This document shows positions 25,386 to 34,091 of a stretch of DNA of 64,000 nucleotides, piece after piece. Source of the DNA: Oleispira sp963851095 (GTDB lineage Bacteria; Pseudomonadota; Gammaproteobacteria; Pseudomonadales; Oceanobacteraceae); contig CAWKOX010000033.1 of assembly GCA_963851095.1 (NCBI GenBank), positions 268,128 to 332,127 of the forward strand, read 5' to 3'. The notes beneath the pieces are model-generated. The model saw only the letters and a program-made list of their open reading frames with translations. It was not told the origin of the DNA and searched no databases. Position numbers and translations under genes: made by a program. The stretch's first letter is position 1. Every line of letters starts with the position of its first letter.

Positions 25386-26365
25386 GCGATTTTTGCTGCC
25401 TTTGTGGTTATGTTTTTAGGCTTTAGCCGACTCACGCCTAAAATCACCAATACCATTCCTAAGCCATGATAAAGCGTGAAAACCTCGCCTAATAATACGA
25501 CGGCCATAATACTGGTCATGATCGGGCCAACGGTTCCGGTTAGGGCTGCGTTGGCTGCGCCGATACGTTTTACCGCTTCACTGATCATAAATGAGGGTAC
25601 AACAGTAGCGGCAAAGGTTAATAACAATACAATGGCCATCAGCTCGGGGCTGAATTCCCAGTTATCATTATTAAAGCCCGTAGTGCCAAGGCCTGAAGAG
25701 TCAGGGGCGTTGAAAGTAAGTACTAACCCCGTATGAATAATGGTCGCCACCGTAGCACTGGTCATTGAGATGCAGGTGAATAATAAGCTGCCAAGACGAT
25801 CAATGTGCTTCTTGCTGAATAACATATAAACCGCATAAGACAATGCGCTTAATAGAATTAACAGGCTGCCCTGAATAACCTGTTTACCCTGTAGGCTGAG
25901 GTCTTGCAGAAAAATACAGATAATCCCGGCATAGCATAAAGCCAGTGCCCCTAATTGCTGTTTAGTTACTTTGTGCTTGAAAATGACCGCGCCAAGAATC
26001 ACTACCAAAGTGGGGTAGGCGTATAAAATAATACGTTCTAGCTGAGCATTGGCCAGCTCTAAACCTTTGAGGTCTAACAAGCTCGCAAGGTAATAACCAA
26101 ATAAGCCCACAAAGGCTGCAGTCAGTCCGTGTTTAAAAGTCAGCTTGTTTTGTTGTATCAATTTTTGCTTCTGAATTAGCAAGATCCCTATGGCTAAATA
26201 GACGGGTAGCGCAAGCACCATGCGCAGTAACATTAAACTGAGGGCGTCAATACCATACGTGTAAGCCCATTTAATGATAATGGGCTTGCAGGAAAACAGC
26301 AGAGCCGCGCCAATGGCGAAAGCAAACCCTTGCTTATTGGCGGTATTGATACTTGAATTAGACAT
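25382..26365 (-). CDS. EamA/DMT-family transporter
   Basis: About 327 residues from ATG 26365, with ten hydrophobic helices arranged as two EamA repeats, as in the drug/metabolite transporter superfamily. An in-frame ATG at 26446 would add 27 hydrophilic residues; the later start gives a normal N-terminus, but neither has a good ribosome site, so the start is uncertain. The long loop after helix 7 (rich in Asn and Ser, around residues 195-215 of this form) is unusual. Substrate unknown. First gene of the pair with the glycosyltransferase. Confidence 0.85.
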   Translation of the reverse strand: MSNSSINTANKQGFAFAIGAALLFSCKPIIIKWAYTYGIDALSLMLLRMVLALPVYLAIGILLIQKQKLIQQNKLTFKHGLTAAFVGLFGYYLASLLDLKGLELANAQLERIILYAYPTLVVILGAVIFKHKVTKQQLGALALCYAGIICIFLQDLSLQGKQVIQGSLLILLSALSYAVYMLFSKKHIDRLGSLLFTCISMTSATVATIIHTGLVLTFNAPDSSGLGTTGFNNDNWEFSPELMAIVLLLTFAATVVPSFMISEAVKRIGAANAALTGTVGPIMTSIMAVVLLGEVFTLYHGLGMVLVILGVSRLKPKNITTKAAKIA

Positions 26366-26453
26366 AATGCGGGGGGCTCGTCGGCTGGTTAATCCTTGTT
26401 GAGGCGAATAATACAAGTTTCGACACTTTTTAACCATTTGATACAAGTTTCAT

Positions 26454-26482
26454 TTGTCCGGAAGGGCCAATATCCGTATAAT
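26454..26482 (+). promoter_or_regulatory. Sigma-70 promoter for pyrG
   Basis: TTGTCC, 17 bases, then a perfect TATAAT, ending 69 bases before the pyrG ATG. Just upstream, ATACAAGTTTC occurs twice, about 30 bases apart (26411 and 26441). Confidence 0.7.
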
Positions 26483-26550
26483 GTAGCGCCATCTTGTACA
26501 GAATCTTGCGTTCTGTAATTTAAAATTCTTCTCCAGTTCCCGGATCCTGT

Positions 26551-28173
26551 ATGACACGTTTTATTTTTGTCACGGGCGGTGTTGTTTCCTCATTAGGGAA
26601 AGGCATCGCATCGGCTTCATTAGCCGCAATTCTTGAAGCACGTGGCCTTAAGGTCACCATGTTAAAGTTGGACCCATATATTAACGTCGATCCGGGCACG
26701 ATGAGCCCGTTTCAGCACGGTGAAGTGTTTGTCACCGAAGATGGTGCTGAGACTGACTTAGATTTGGGCCATTACGAGCGTTTCATCAATACTAAGATGT
26801 CACGTCGTAATAACTTTACTACGGGTCGTATCTATACCGATGTTCTTGCTAAAGAACGTCGTGGCGATTACCTAGGTGGTACGGTTCAGGTTATTCCTCA
26901 TATCACTGACGAAATTAAACGCCGTGTCATGGACGGTGCTGAAGGTTCTGATGTTGCCTTGGTTGAAATCGGCGGCACAGTGGGTGATATCGAATCACAA
27001 CCTTTCCTTGAAGCCGTTCGCCAAATGAAAGTAGAGCTAGGTTCTAAGCGTGCGTTATCTGTGCACCTTACTTTGGTTCCTTATATCGCGACGGCTGGCG
27101 AGACTAAAACTAAGCCAACACAGCACTCTGTTAAAGAAATGCGCACCATCGGCTTACAGCCTGATGTCTTGATTTGTCGTAGTGATCATAAAATTGATGC
27201 TTCTTCTTTACGTAAAATCTCTTTGTTTACCAACGTAGAAGAGCGTGCCGTTATTCCTTTGGAAGACGCGGATACAATCTACAAGATCCCTGGCGTATTA
27301 CACGAAGCCGGTCTTGATGATCTGATCGTTGAAAAATTCGATTTAAGCTGCCATGAACCTGATTTAACCGATTGGGATAGCGTTATTGATGCTAAGTTAA
27401 ATCCAGAGCAGCAAGTGAATATCGCTATGGTCGGTAAGTACATGGAGTTGTTGGATGCGTATAAGTCGTTGATTGAAGCCATCGATCATGCCGGTATCCA
27501 TCATAAGGCTAAGGTTAATATTCAGTTTATTGATGCTGAGGTTATTGAACGCCAAGGCACTGATATTCTAAAAGGTAAAGACGCAATTTTAGTACCGGGT
27601 GGCTTTGGTCATCGTGGTGTTGAAGGTAAAATTCGCACGGTTCAGTTCGCCCGTGAAAACAAGGTGCCTTTCTTGGGTATTTGTTTAGGCATGCAGTCTG
27701 CGGTTATTGAATTCGCGCGTAACGTTGTGGGTTGGGAAGATGCTCACTCAACCGAGTTTGATGCTGATACCACACATCCAGTGGTGGGTTTGATTACTGA
27801 ATGGACTGACGCGACGGGTAATACCGAAGTACGTGATACCAGTTCTGACCTCGGTGGCACGATGCGTTTAGGCGCACAAGAGTGTCGTTTAGCTGAAGGT
27901 TCAAATACAGCGATTGCTTATGGCCAAGATGTTGTTAATGAACGTCATCGTCACCGTTATGAAGTCAACGCGACGATCATTGCCGAACTTGAAAAAGCGG
28001 GCTTACGCATTGCAGGTCGCTCTATTGATGGTGACTTAGTAGAAGTTGTAGAAGTGGTTGATCACCCATGGTTTGTCGGTTGCCAGTTCCACCCAGAATT
28101 TACCTCGACTCCACGTCATGGACATGGATTATTTAGTGCCTTCATTAATGCGGCGATTGAGCATAAAGCTTAA
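26551..28173 (+). CDS. pyrG: CTP synthase
   Basis: A 540-residue enzyme of normal length that aminates UTP to CTP with glutamine and ATP. The N-terminal synthase domain starts TRFIFVTGGVVSSLGKGI; the C-terminal glutaminase has the nucleophilic Cys in GICLGMQ (about residue 379) and the His-Glu pair in FHPEFTS. Begins the conserved pyrG-eno-ftsB-ispD-ispF run. In many relatives kdsA lies between pyrG and eno; it is absent here, with a 125-base spacer instead. Confidence 0.98.
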   Translation: MTRFIFVTGGVVSSLGKGIASASLAAILEARGLKVTMLKLDPYINVDPGTMSPFQHGEVFVTEDGAETDLDLGHYERFINTKMSRRNNFTTGRIYTDVLAKERRGDYLGGTVQVIPHITDEIKRRVMDGAEGSDVALVEIGGTVGDIESQPFLEAVRQMKVELGSKRALSVHLTLVPYIATAGETKTKPTQHSVKEMRTIGLQPDVLICRSDHKIDASSLRKISLFTNVEERAVIPLEDADTIYKIPGVLHEAGLDDLIVEKFDLSCHEPDLTDWDSVIDAKLNPEQQVNIAMVGKYMELLDAYKSLIEAIDHAGIHHKAKVNIQFIDAEVIERQGTDILKGKDAILVPGGFGHRGVEGKIRTVQFARENKVPFLGICLGMQSAVIEFARNVVGWEDAHSTEFDADTTHPVVGLITEWTDATGNTEVRDTSSDLGGTMRLGAQECRLAEGSNTAIAYGQDVVNERHRHRYEVNATIIAELEKAGLRIAGRSIDGDLVEVVEVVDHPWFVGCQFHPEFTSTPRHGHGLFSAFINAAIEHKA

Positions 28174-28298
28174 TTAATAGCTTACATTTACAGAAGCAGA
28201 CTGAGTTACGTTAAAACTGTTTAAACATTAGAGCATGCCGCGTTGATCGTTATTCGTATCCGCGGCGTAAAAGATTACATTACGGAGAAGATAGTTAC

Positions 28299-29591
28299 AT
28301 GGCTAACATTATAAACATCAAAGCACGCGAAGTTATGGATTCACGTGGTAATCCTACCATCGAAGCTGACGTTACTTTGGAAGGTGGTTTTTTCGGTACA
28401 GCTTGCGCTCCTTCTGGTGCATCTACCGGTTCTCGCGAAGCGTTAGAATTGCGTGATGGCGATAAAAGCCGTTATTTAGGCAAAGGCGTATTGAAAGCCG
28501 TTGCTAATGTAAACGATGTAATCAAACCTGCTCTAATCGGCATGAATGCTCTAGATCAGCGCGCTCTTGATAACAAGATGCTTGAACTAGACGGCACAGA
28601 CAACAAAGCGACTTTGGGTGCTAATGCGATCTTGGCTGTCTCTTTGGCTGCTGCCAAAGCGGCTGCTGTTGCAAAAGGCGTTGAATTGTATGAGCACATT
28701 GCTGATCTAAACGGTACTTCGGGTCAGTACTCTATGCCATTACCTATGATGAACATCATCAACGGTGGCGAGCACGCTGATAACAACGTTGATATCCAAG
28801 AATTTATGGTGCAACCGGTAGCTGCTCCTACGTTTGCTGAAGCACTTCGCGCTGGCGCAGAAATCTTCCATAGCTTGAAGAAAGTATTAAGCGAACAGGG
28901 TATGAGTACTTCTGTTGGTGATGAAGGTGGTTTCGCACCAGACCTAGCGTCTAACGCGGATGCACTTGCTGCCATTAAAGTAGCTGTTGCCAATGCTGGC
29001 TACGAATTGGGTAAAGACATCACGCTTGCATTAGATTGCGCGGCAACTGAATTTTATGTTGATGGCAAATATGACATGAAGGGTGAAGGCAAGGTTTTCA
29101 CGTCTAACCAGTTCTCTGATTACCTTGCAGAGTTATGCGACGTTTATCCAATCGCTTCTATTGAAGATGGTTTGGACGAATCTGATTGGGATGGTTGGAA
29201 ATACCAGACTGATATCCTAGGCAAAAAAGTACAGTTGGTGGGTGATGACTTGTTCGTAACCAATACCAAAATCTTGAAAGAAGGCATCGAGAAAGGTGTT
29301 GCTAACTCTATCTTGATTAAATTCAATCAAATCGGATCTTTGACTGAAACGCTAGAAGCGATTCAGATGGCTAAAGACGCAGGTTACACCGTTGTTATCT
29401 CTCACCGCTCTGGTGAAACGGAAGATACAACGATTGCTGATTTAGCTGTTGGTACGTGTGCTGGCCAGATCAAGACAGGTTCTCTATGTCGTTCTGACCG
29501 TGTTTCTAAGTACAACCGTCTATTGCGCATCGAAGAGCAATTGGAAGGTAAAGCACCTTACAATGGTTTGAAAGAAATCAAAGGTCAGTAA
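28299..29591 (+). CDS. eno: Enolase
   Basis: A 430-residue glycolytic enolase interconverting 2-phosphoglycerate and phosphoenolpyruvate, also an RNA degradosome component in enterics. Signature segments SGASTGSREALELRDGD, GDEGGFAP, SIEDGLDESDWDGW, LVGDDLFVTNT and ILIKFNQIGSLTETL are present, with catalytic Glu and Lys in the expected positions. GGAGAAG precedes the ATG. Ends with a strong terminator before ftsB. Confidence 0.98.
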   Translation: MANIINIKAREVMDSRGNPTIEADVTLEGGFFGTACAPSGASTGSREALELRDGDKSRYLGKGVLKAVANVNDVIKPALIGMNALDQRALDNKMLELDGTDNKATLGANAILAVSLAAAKAAAVAKGVELYEHIADLNGTSGQYSMPLPMMNIINGGEHADNNVDIQEFMVQPVAAPTFAEALRAGAEIFHSLKKVLSEQGMSTSVGDEGGFAPDLASNADALAAIKVAVANAGYELGKDITLALDCAATEFYVDGKYDMKGEGKVFTSNQFSDYLAELCDVYPIASIEDGLDESDWDGWKYQTDILGKKVQLVGDDLFVTNTKILKEGIEKGVANSILIKFNQIGSLTETLEAIQMAKDAGYTVVISHRSGETEDTTIADLAVGTCAGQIKTGSLCRSDRVSKYNRLLRIEEQLEGKAPYNGLKEIKGQ

Positions 29592-29682
29592 TCTTCGGAT
29601 TATTAAATCTAGGTCGCTTATGGTATCGATTGTTAGATCGTCGACATAAGCTATCTAAGCAGCTTGATTGATTGCAGATCAT

Positions 29683-29736
29683 AAAAAAGGGAAGTTGAGT
29701 TTTTATTTCGATAATAAAAAGTCACTTCCCTTTTTG
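29683..29736 (+). terminator. Terminator after eno
   Basis: A long near-perfect hairpin: AAAGGGAAGT pairs with ACTTCCCTTT, continued inward by TTTTTATT with AATAAAAA around a TCG loop, followed by T residues. It separates eno from ftsB-ispD. Confidence 0.85.
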
Positions 29737-29782
29737 CATATTAAGCTATCATTGAAAATCTGATTTTGACGAAGGAAAGTAC

Positions 29783-30067
29783 ATGGCTTGGAAATGGATT
29801 TTATCCTTAACAGTGCCTATCGTGTTTATTCTGATTTTGCAGTATCGCTTTTGGTTTGATGATACTGGCGTAGTGGCTAGCTGGAAATTACAGCAGCAAA
29901 TGACAGAACTCGAACAAGACATCAGCGCGCAACACGTTCGCAACGATTGGCTAAAAGCCGAAGTGGATAGCTTACGCCACAGCGATGACTTGATCGAAGA
30001 AAAGGCGCGAGAAGACCTAGGCTTTATTGGTAAAGATGAAAGCTTCTACTTGATTCTCGATAAGTGA
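29783..30067 (+). CDS. ftsB: Cell division protein FtsB
   Basis: A 94-residue bitopic membrane protein: membrane segment at residues about 4-20 (WILSLTVPIVFILIL), then a periplasmic coiled coil (about 32-72). It links FtsL and FtsQ in the division machinery. The eno-ftsB-ispD order is conserved in gammaproteobacteria, which supports the call. Followed by ispD after 13 bases. Confidence 0.93.
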   Translation: MAWKWILSLTVPIVFILILQYRFWFDDTGVVASWKLQQQMTELEQDISAQHVRNDWLKAEVDSLRHSDDLIEEKAREDLGFIGKDESFYLILDK

Positions 30068-30080
30068 GTACGATTTCTAA

Positions 30081-30902
30081 GTGTCTACCTGTGTAATGAA
30101 CATGGCTAAAAAAGAATTCCCCCAGACTTGGTTGGTCTTACCCGCTGCTGGAGTTGGCTCGCGTATGCAAGCCGACCGTCCGAAGCAGTATTTAGATATG
30201 ACGGTAAAGGGCATAACAAAAACAGTGATCGAATTTACGTTAGATCACTTGTTAAATTATGGTACTGACTCTGATAGCTCTGGTTTAAATAGCTCTGGCT
30301 TTCATAAAATCGTTGTCGTAGTTACAAAAGGCGATCCGTATTGGCACGATATCAGCCTAGCTCGGAGTTATGAAAAAGATCCGCGAATTCTAGTTGTTGA
30401 TGGTGGCAGTGAGCGTTGTTATTCCGTTTTAAACGCTTTGACTGCGATTACTCAAACAGCGCATAACGATAATGCTTGGGTTGCTGTGCATGATGTTGCT
30501 CGCCCATGTTTATCTTATGCTGATCTTGATGGTTTGTTTTTAGCGCTTAACCATTATTCCGACGGTGGCATTCTGGCAACCCCCGTGCGCGATACGATGA
30601 AACGCGGAGTGCAAGGCCATCAACCTAAAGAAAGCACTTCTGCAGATGAAAACCTTATCGATCATACCGTCGATCGCCAACAGCTTTGGCACGCGCTTAC
30701 CCCGCAAATGTTTCCGTTAACGGCGTTATTAAGCAATCTACAAGCCGCTTTAGCCAATGGCTTTGAAGTTACCGATGATGCGTCTGCAATGGAGTTTGCA
30801 GGGGCAAAGCCCAAATTGGTCAGTGGACGCAGTGATAATTTAAAAATCACTCGCCCTGAAGATTTAAAATTGGCCGAATTTTATTTAAATCATAATGAAT
30901 AA
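30081..30902 (+). CDS. ispD: 2-C-methyl-D-erythritol 4-phosphate cytidylyltransferase
   Basis: Up to 273 residues from GTG 30081; ATG 30102 (MAKKEFPQTW) is an equally possible start, as no start has a clear ribosome site. IspD makes CDP-methylerythritol in the non-mevalonate isoprenoid pathway. The nucleotide motif LPAAGVGSRMQADRPKQYL, VHDVARPC and TDDASAMEFAG are present. It is longer than usual (about 230): one insert carries a 15-bp in-frame tandem duplication (30273-30302, giving two NSSG/DSSG-like units) and another lies near GHQPKESTSADEN. Coupled with ispF. Confidence 0.95.
   Translation: MSTCVMNMAKKEFPQTWLVLPAAGVGSRMQADRPKQYLDMTVKGITKTVIEFTLDHLLNYGTDSDSSGLNSSGFHKIVVVVTKGDPYWHDISLARSYEKDPRILVVDGGSERCYSVLNALTAITQTAHNDNAWVAVHDVARPCLSYADLDGLFLALNHYSDGGILATPVRDTMKRGVQGHQPKESTSADENLIDHTVDRQQLWHALTPQMFPLTALLSNLQAALANGFEVTDDASAMEFAGAKPKLVSGRSDNLKITRPEDLKLAEFYLNHNE
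30273..30302. repeat. In-frame 15-bp tandem duplication inside ispD
   Basis: GATAGCTCTGGTTTA is followed directly by AATAGCTCTGGCTTT, three differences. It adds five residues (SSGL/F type) to a surface loop of IspD and leaves the frame intact. Confidence 0.75.
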
Positions 30903-30915
30903 AGAGAGTCTTTGA

Positions 30916-31392
30916 ATGCGTATTGGTCATGGTTTTGATGTACACAAATTTGGCGAAGGCGACTTCATAACCCTGGGGGGCGTTAAAATTCCTTATAGCC
31001 AAGGTTTGATTGCCCATTCTGATGGTGATGTGGCATTACATGCTTTATCGGATGCGTTATTAGGTGCTTGTGCGTTAGGTGATATTGGCAAACACTTCCC
31101 TGATACCGACGATGAATTTGCCGGCGCCGACAGTCGTGGTTTATTACGTCATGTGATGACACTGGTAACTGAGCAAGGTTATAAGATTGGCAATGTTGAT
31201 ATTACCATTATTGCCCAAGCGCCAAAAATGGCACCGCACATAGAAACCATGCGTAATTTAATTGCAGACGATCTTAATTGCAGTATCAATCAAGTCAATG
31301 TAAAAGCAACCACCACAGAAAAACTGGGCTTCGAAGGCCGCAAAGAAGGCATCTCCGTACACGCCGTTGCTTTATTAATAGACAGAACATAG
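30916..31392 (+). CDS. ispF: 2-C-methyl-D-erythritol 2,4-cyclodiphosphate synthase
   Basis: A 158-residue IspF of standard length, catalysing ring closure to MEcPP. Zinc ligands and signature are visible: MRIGHGFDVHKFGEG, LIAHSDGDVALHALSDALLGACALGDIG, and KATTTEKLGFEGRKEGI. It follows ispD by 13 bases and precedes truD by 10, so a single transcript with both is likely. Confidence 0.97.
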   Translation: MRIGHGFDVHKFGEGDFITLGGVKIPYSQGLIAHSDGDVALHALSDALLGACALGDIGKHFPDTDDEFAGADSRGLLRHVMTLVTEQGYKIGNVDITIIAQAPKMAPHIETMRNLIADDLNCSINQVNVKATTTEKLGFEGRKEGISVHAVALLIDRT

Positions 31393-31402
31393 AGAACAAA
31401 TA

Positions 31403-32509
31403 ATGTGGAATTTTGATTGGCCAAAAGCCTACCCTGAAACACATGCTCAAGGCATGTTAAAACTTAAGCCCGAAGATTTTCAGGTTGATGAAATTCCACT
31501 GATGATTCCCGCCGGTGAAGGCGAACATATTTATCTTCACATTAAAAAGCGCGAAGTCAATACTCATTGGGTTGCGCGTTTATTATCAGAAAAATTTGGT
31601 GTTAAAGAGCACGACGTAAGCTACGCCGGACAAAAAGATCGTTATGCTGTGACCACACAATGGTTTAGCATCTACGCTCCTAAAATCGATATCGCATTAG
31701 AAGCGCGTCCTTTTCCTGATGAAGATATCGAAATTCTTACGCAAACACGTCACAGTAAAAAATTACGTCGTGGCGACCTTGTAGGCAACCGTTTTAATAT
31801 CGTCTTACGCGATCTTAAATTTGCTGAAGCTGAATCAGTAGAAGGCAGTCCGGTTGCAACCTTAAAGGCCGCCATAGAGCAAAACCTAGAAGCGATCAAA
31901 GAAAATGGCGTGCCTAACTATTTTGGCCTGCAACGTTTTGGTCGTGGTGGTGGCAATATGGATCAAGCACTCGCCATGCTGACAGGCCAGCGCCGTGAAA
32001 AAAATCGTCAAAAGAAAAGTATGTATCTGTCAGCCGCTCGTTCTTACATTTTTAACCAAGTTCTCGCGGCGCGTATCGAGCAAGGTTTGTGGGGGAAATC
32101 TTTGGCTGGCGATATTGATGTTGCCGCCAAAGACACTCAAAACGCTAATCAAGCGACAGCACCTATGTGGGGGCGTGGTCGTTTGAATTCACACACAGAT
32201 ACTTTGGCACTTGAGCAAAAAATATCAGAGCCGTTGCAAGACTTGTGTAATGGTATGGAGCACGCGGGTTTAAACCAAGAGCGACGTGAAATTGTGTCTA
32301 GCATCGAAAATATGCAATGGCAGTGGTTGGATAACGATGATTTGAACATCAGCTTCGCCCTAGCATCGGGCCACTATGCAACGTCGGTATTACAAGAATT
32401 TATCAGCGTAACTGAGCCGGATCGCTTTGAAGATAAGTTTGAAGGGAAGCCGTTTGTTTATCACGGCAGCGAAACAAAAGACGCTAATAGTAAAGAAGAG
32501 AGCAAATAA
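31403..32509 (+). CDS. truD: tRNA pseudouridine(13) synthase
   Basis: A 368-residue TruD. The catalytic Asp is in YAGQKDRYAVTTQW, followed by LRRGDLVGNRFNIVLRDL and NYFGLQRFGRGGGN; the insertion domain with the 200-330 region is typical. It modifies U13 of tRNA-Glu. The TAA stop shares its last base with the surE ATG (TAATG). Two plus-frame ORFs inside it are shadows. Confidence 0.96.
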   Translation: MWNFDWPKAYPETHAQGMLKLKPEDFQVDEIPLMIPAGEGEHIYLHIKKREVNTHWVARLLSEKFGVKEHDVSYAGQKDRYAVTTQWFSIYAPKIDIALEARPFPDEDIEILTQTRHSKKLRRGDLVGNRFNIVLRDLKFAEAESVEGSPVATLKAAIEQNLEAIKENGVPNYFGLQRFGRGGGNMDQALAMLTGQRREKNRQKKSMYLSAARSYIFNQVLAARIEQGLWGKSLAGDIDVAAKDTQNANQATAPMWGRGRLNSHTDTLALEQKISEPLQDLCNGMEHAGLNQERREIVSSIENMQWQWLDNDDLNISFALASGHYATSVLQEFISVTEPDRFEDKFEGKPFVYHGSETKDANSKEESK

Positions 32510-33257
32510 TGGCCTTTCTATTATCCAATGACGATGGCGCGCACGCGCCAGGATTAGCACAGTTAGCCAAGTCTTTAACAGAAGCTGGGTATGAGCATCA
32601 TGTGATTGCCCCTGATCGTGATCGCAGTGGGGTTTCAAACTCATTAACGCTCGATCGACCATTACATCCATTGTATTTAGATAATGGTTTTATTGCCATT
32701 AATGGCACGCCTACCGATTGTGTGCACCTAGGGCTAAATGCCTTGTATCGTGGTGAAGAATATAACCTCGATCGCGTGATCGCAGGTATTAACTCCGGTG
32801 CAAACCTCGGAGATGATGTTATTTATTCAGGAACGGTTGCCGCAGCAATGGAAGGGCGCTTTTTAGATAAAGCGCCTATTGCGATTTCGTTAGTCGGAAA
32901 AACCCACTTCATAACCGCCGCAAAAGTCTTGTCGATTTATTGCCAAAGATAGAAGCGTTATCACTGCCAGAACGTACGATTATTAATATCAACGTTCCTG
33001 ATGTGCCTTATGAGCAGCTTAAAGGTTTTGAAGTGACACGTTTAGGGCATCGAGCGCGTTCTGATAATCCGGTACTAACTACTAACCCTCGCGGTAAAGA
33101 ATGTTATTGGATCTCCGCAGCGGGTGAAGGGGCGGATGCAGGAGAAGGCACCGATTTTCACGCCATTGAGCAGGGAAAAGTCAGTATTACGCCAATTCAT
33201 GCAGATATGACGCATGGAAATGCATTAGAATGCTTATCTCAATTAGCACACAATTAA
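32509..33257 (+). pseudogene. surE: surE, split by a -1 frameshift
   Basis: SurE (5'/3'-nucleotidase) is read in two frames. Frame 1, from ATG 32509, encodes the metal-binding start (FLLSNDDG), DRSGVSNSLT, INGTPTDCVHLG, INSGANLGDDVIYSGTVAAAMEG and AISLVGKTHFITAAK, then leaves frame and stops at 32952. The next frame resumes as SLVDLLPKIEALSLPERT, NVPDVPYEQLKG and VTRLGHRARS to 33257. One missing A in the AAAA run at 32922-32925 (GCA AAA AGT expected) explains it. Restored, the protein is about 249 residues, the family length, with all motifs intact. The break may be a sequencing indel or a real lesion; the context (truD, pcm, nlpD, rpoS) is conserved. Confidence 0.88.
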
Positions 33258-33302
33258 ATAAGCAGAGAAATCGATAGCGGATGATTTTACAAGGATCCTC
33301 AG

Positions 33303-33968
33303 GTGAATGATCAGCAACTAGCTGGCATTGGGATGACCTCTCAGCGCACTCGTAATCGTTTAGTACAACGCTTACGCGATAATGGTATTGAAAATCAGCA
33401 AGTACTCGATGTCATGGCATCGACGCCAAGGCATTTATTTATTGATGAGGCACTTGCGCATCGAGCGTATGAGGATACATCTCTGCCTATTGGTAATGGC
33501 CAAACGATCAGTCAGCCTTATATCGTTGCTAAAATGACCGAGCTGCTATTAGCCGCTGGCCCATTGAATAATGTGCTAGAAGTTGGCACAGGCTCTGGTT
33601 ATCAAACGGCTATTTTAGCGCCGTTAGTTAAAAGACTTTATAGCGTTGAACGTATAGAGCCACTTTTAACTAAAGCACGCGCTCGCATTCGCCAATTAAA
33701 ACTTAACAACGTAACCTTTAAACTGTCTGACGGCCATTGGGGTTGGGAACAATCTGGCCCTTACGACGGCATTATTGCAGCGGCTGCTCCCGAAGAAATA
33801 CCACAAGGTCTGCTCGATCAAATGACAGACGGTGGGCGTATGATTCTGCCGGTTGGAGGTGATAAGCAAACCCTAGTATTGGTGACACGTGCTGGGGATA
33901 AGTGGCAAAGAACGGTTTTAGAAGAGGTTAATTTTGTTCCTTTTCTAGCAGGTATTAAAAAATCTTAA
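33303..33968 (+). CDS. pcm: Protein-L-isoaspartate O-methyltransferase
   Basis: A 221-residue SAM-dependent methyltransferase that starts protein isoaspartyl repair. GTG 33303 is preceded by AAGGA. Signature parts: STPRHLFIDEALAHRAYEDTSLPIGNGQTISQPYIVA, the SAM motif LEVGTGSGYQTAILA, and IIAAAAPEEIP. Surviving-stationary-phase gene order surE-pcm-nlpD-rpoS is kept except for the DUF368 gene after it. A terminator at 34025 separates it from that gene. Confidence 0.96.
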   Translation: MNDQQLAGIGMTSQRTRNRLVQRLRDNGIENQQVLDVMASTPRHLFIDEALAHRAYEDTSLPIGNGQTISQPYIVAKMTELLLAAGPLNNVLEVGTGSGYQTAILAPLVKRLYSVERIEPLLTKARARIRQLKLNNVTFKLSDGHWGWEQSGPYDGIIAAAAPEEIPQGLLDQMTDGGRMILPVGGDKQTLVLVTRAGDKWQRTVLEEVNFVPFLAGIKKS

Positions 33969-34024
33969 TCGCAACGTGGCACTTCACATAGGTGCATGCA
34001 TACGATTACGTGAAAAAATTAAAT

Positions 34025-34053
34025 GAAAAACCTGCAATTGCAGGTTTTTTTTT
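34025..34053 (+). terminator. Terminator after pcm
   Basis: AAAAACCTGC-AATT-GCAGG followed by nine T residues: a compact hairpin with long T tract, 57 bases after the pcm stop. It also has an A tract on the left, so it might work in both directions. Confidence 0.88.
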
Positions 34054-34091
34054 AGCACACAGCTGATGCTGATGATCAGTAAGGAAGCAAT

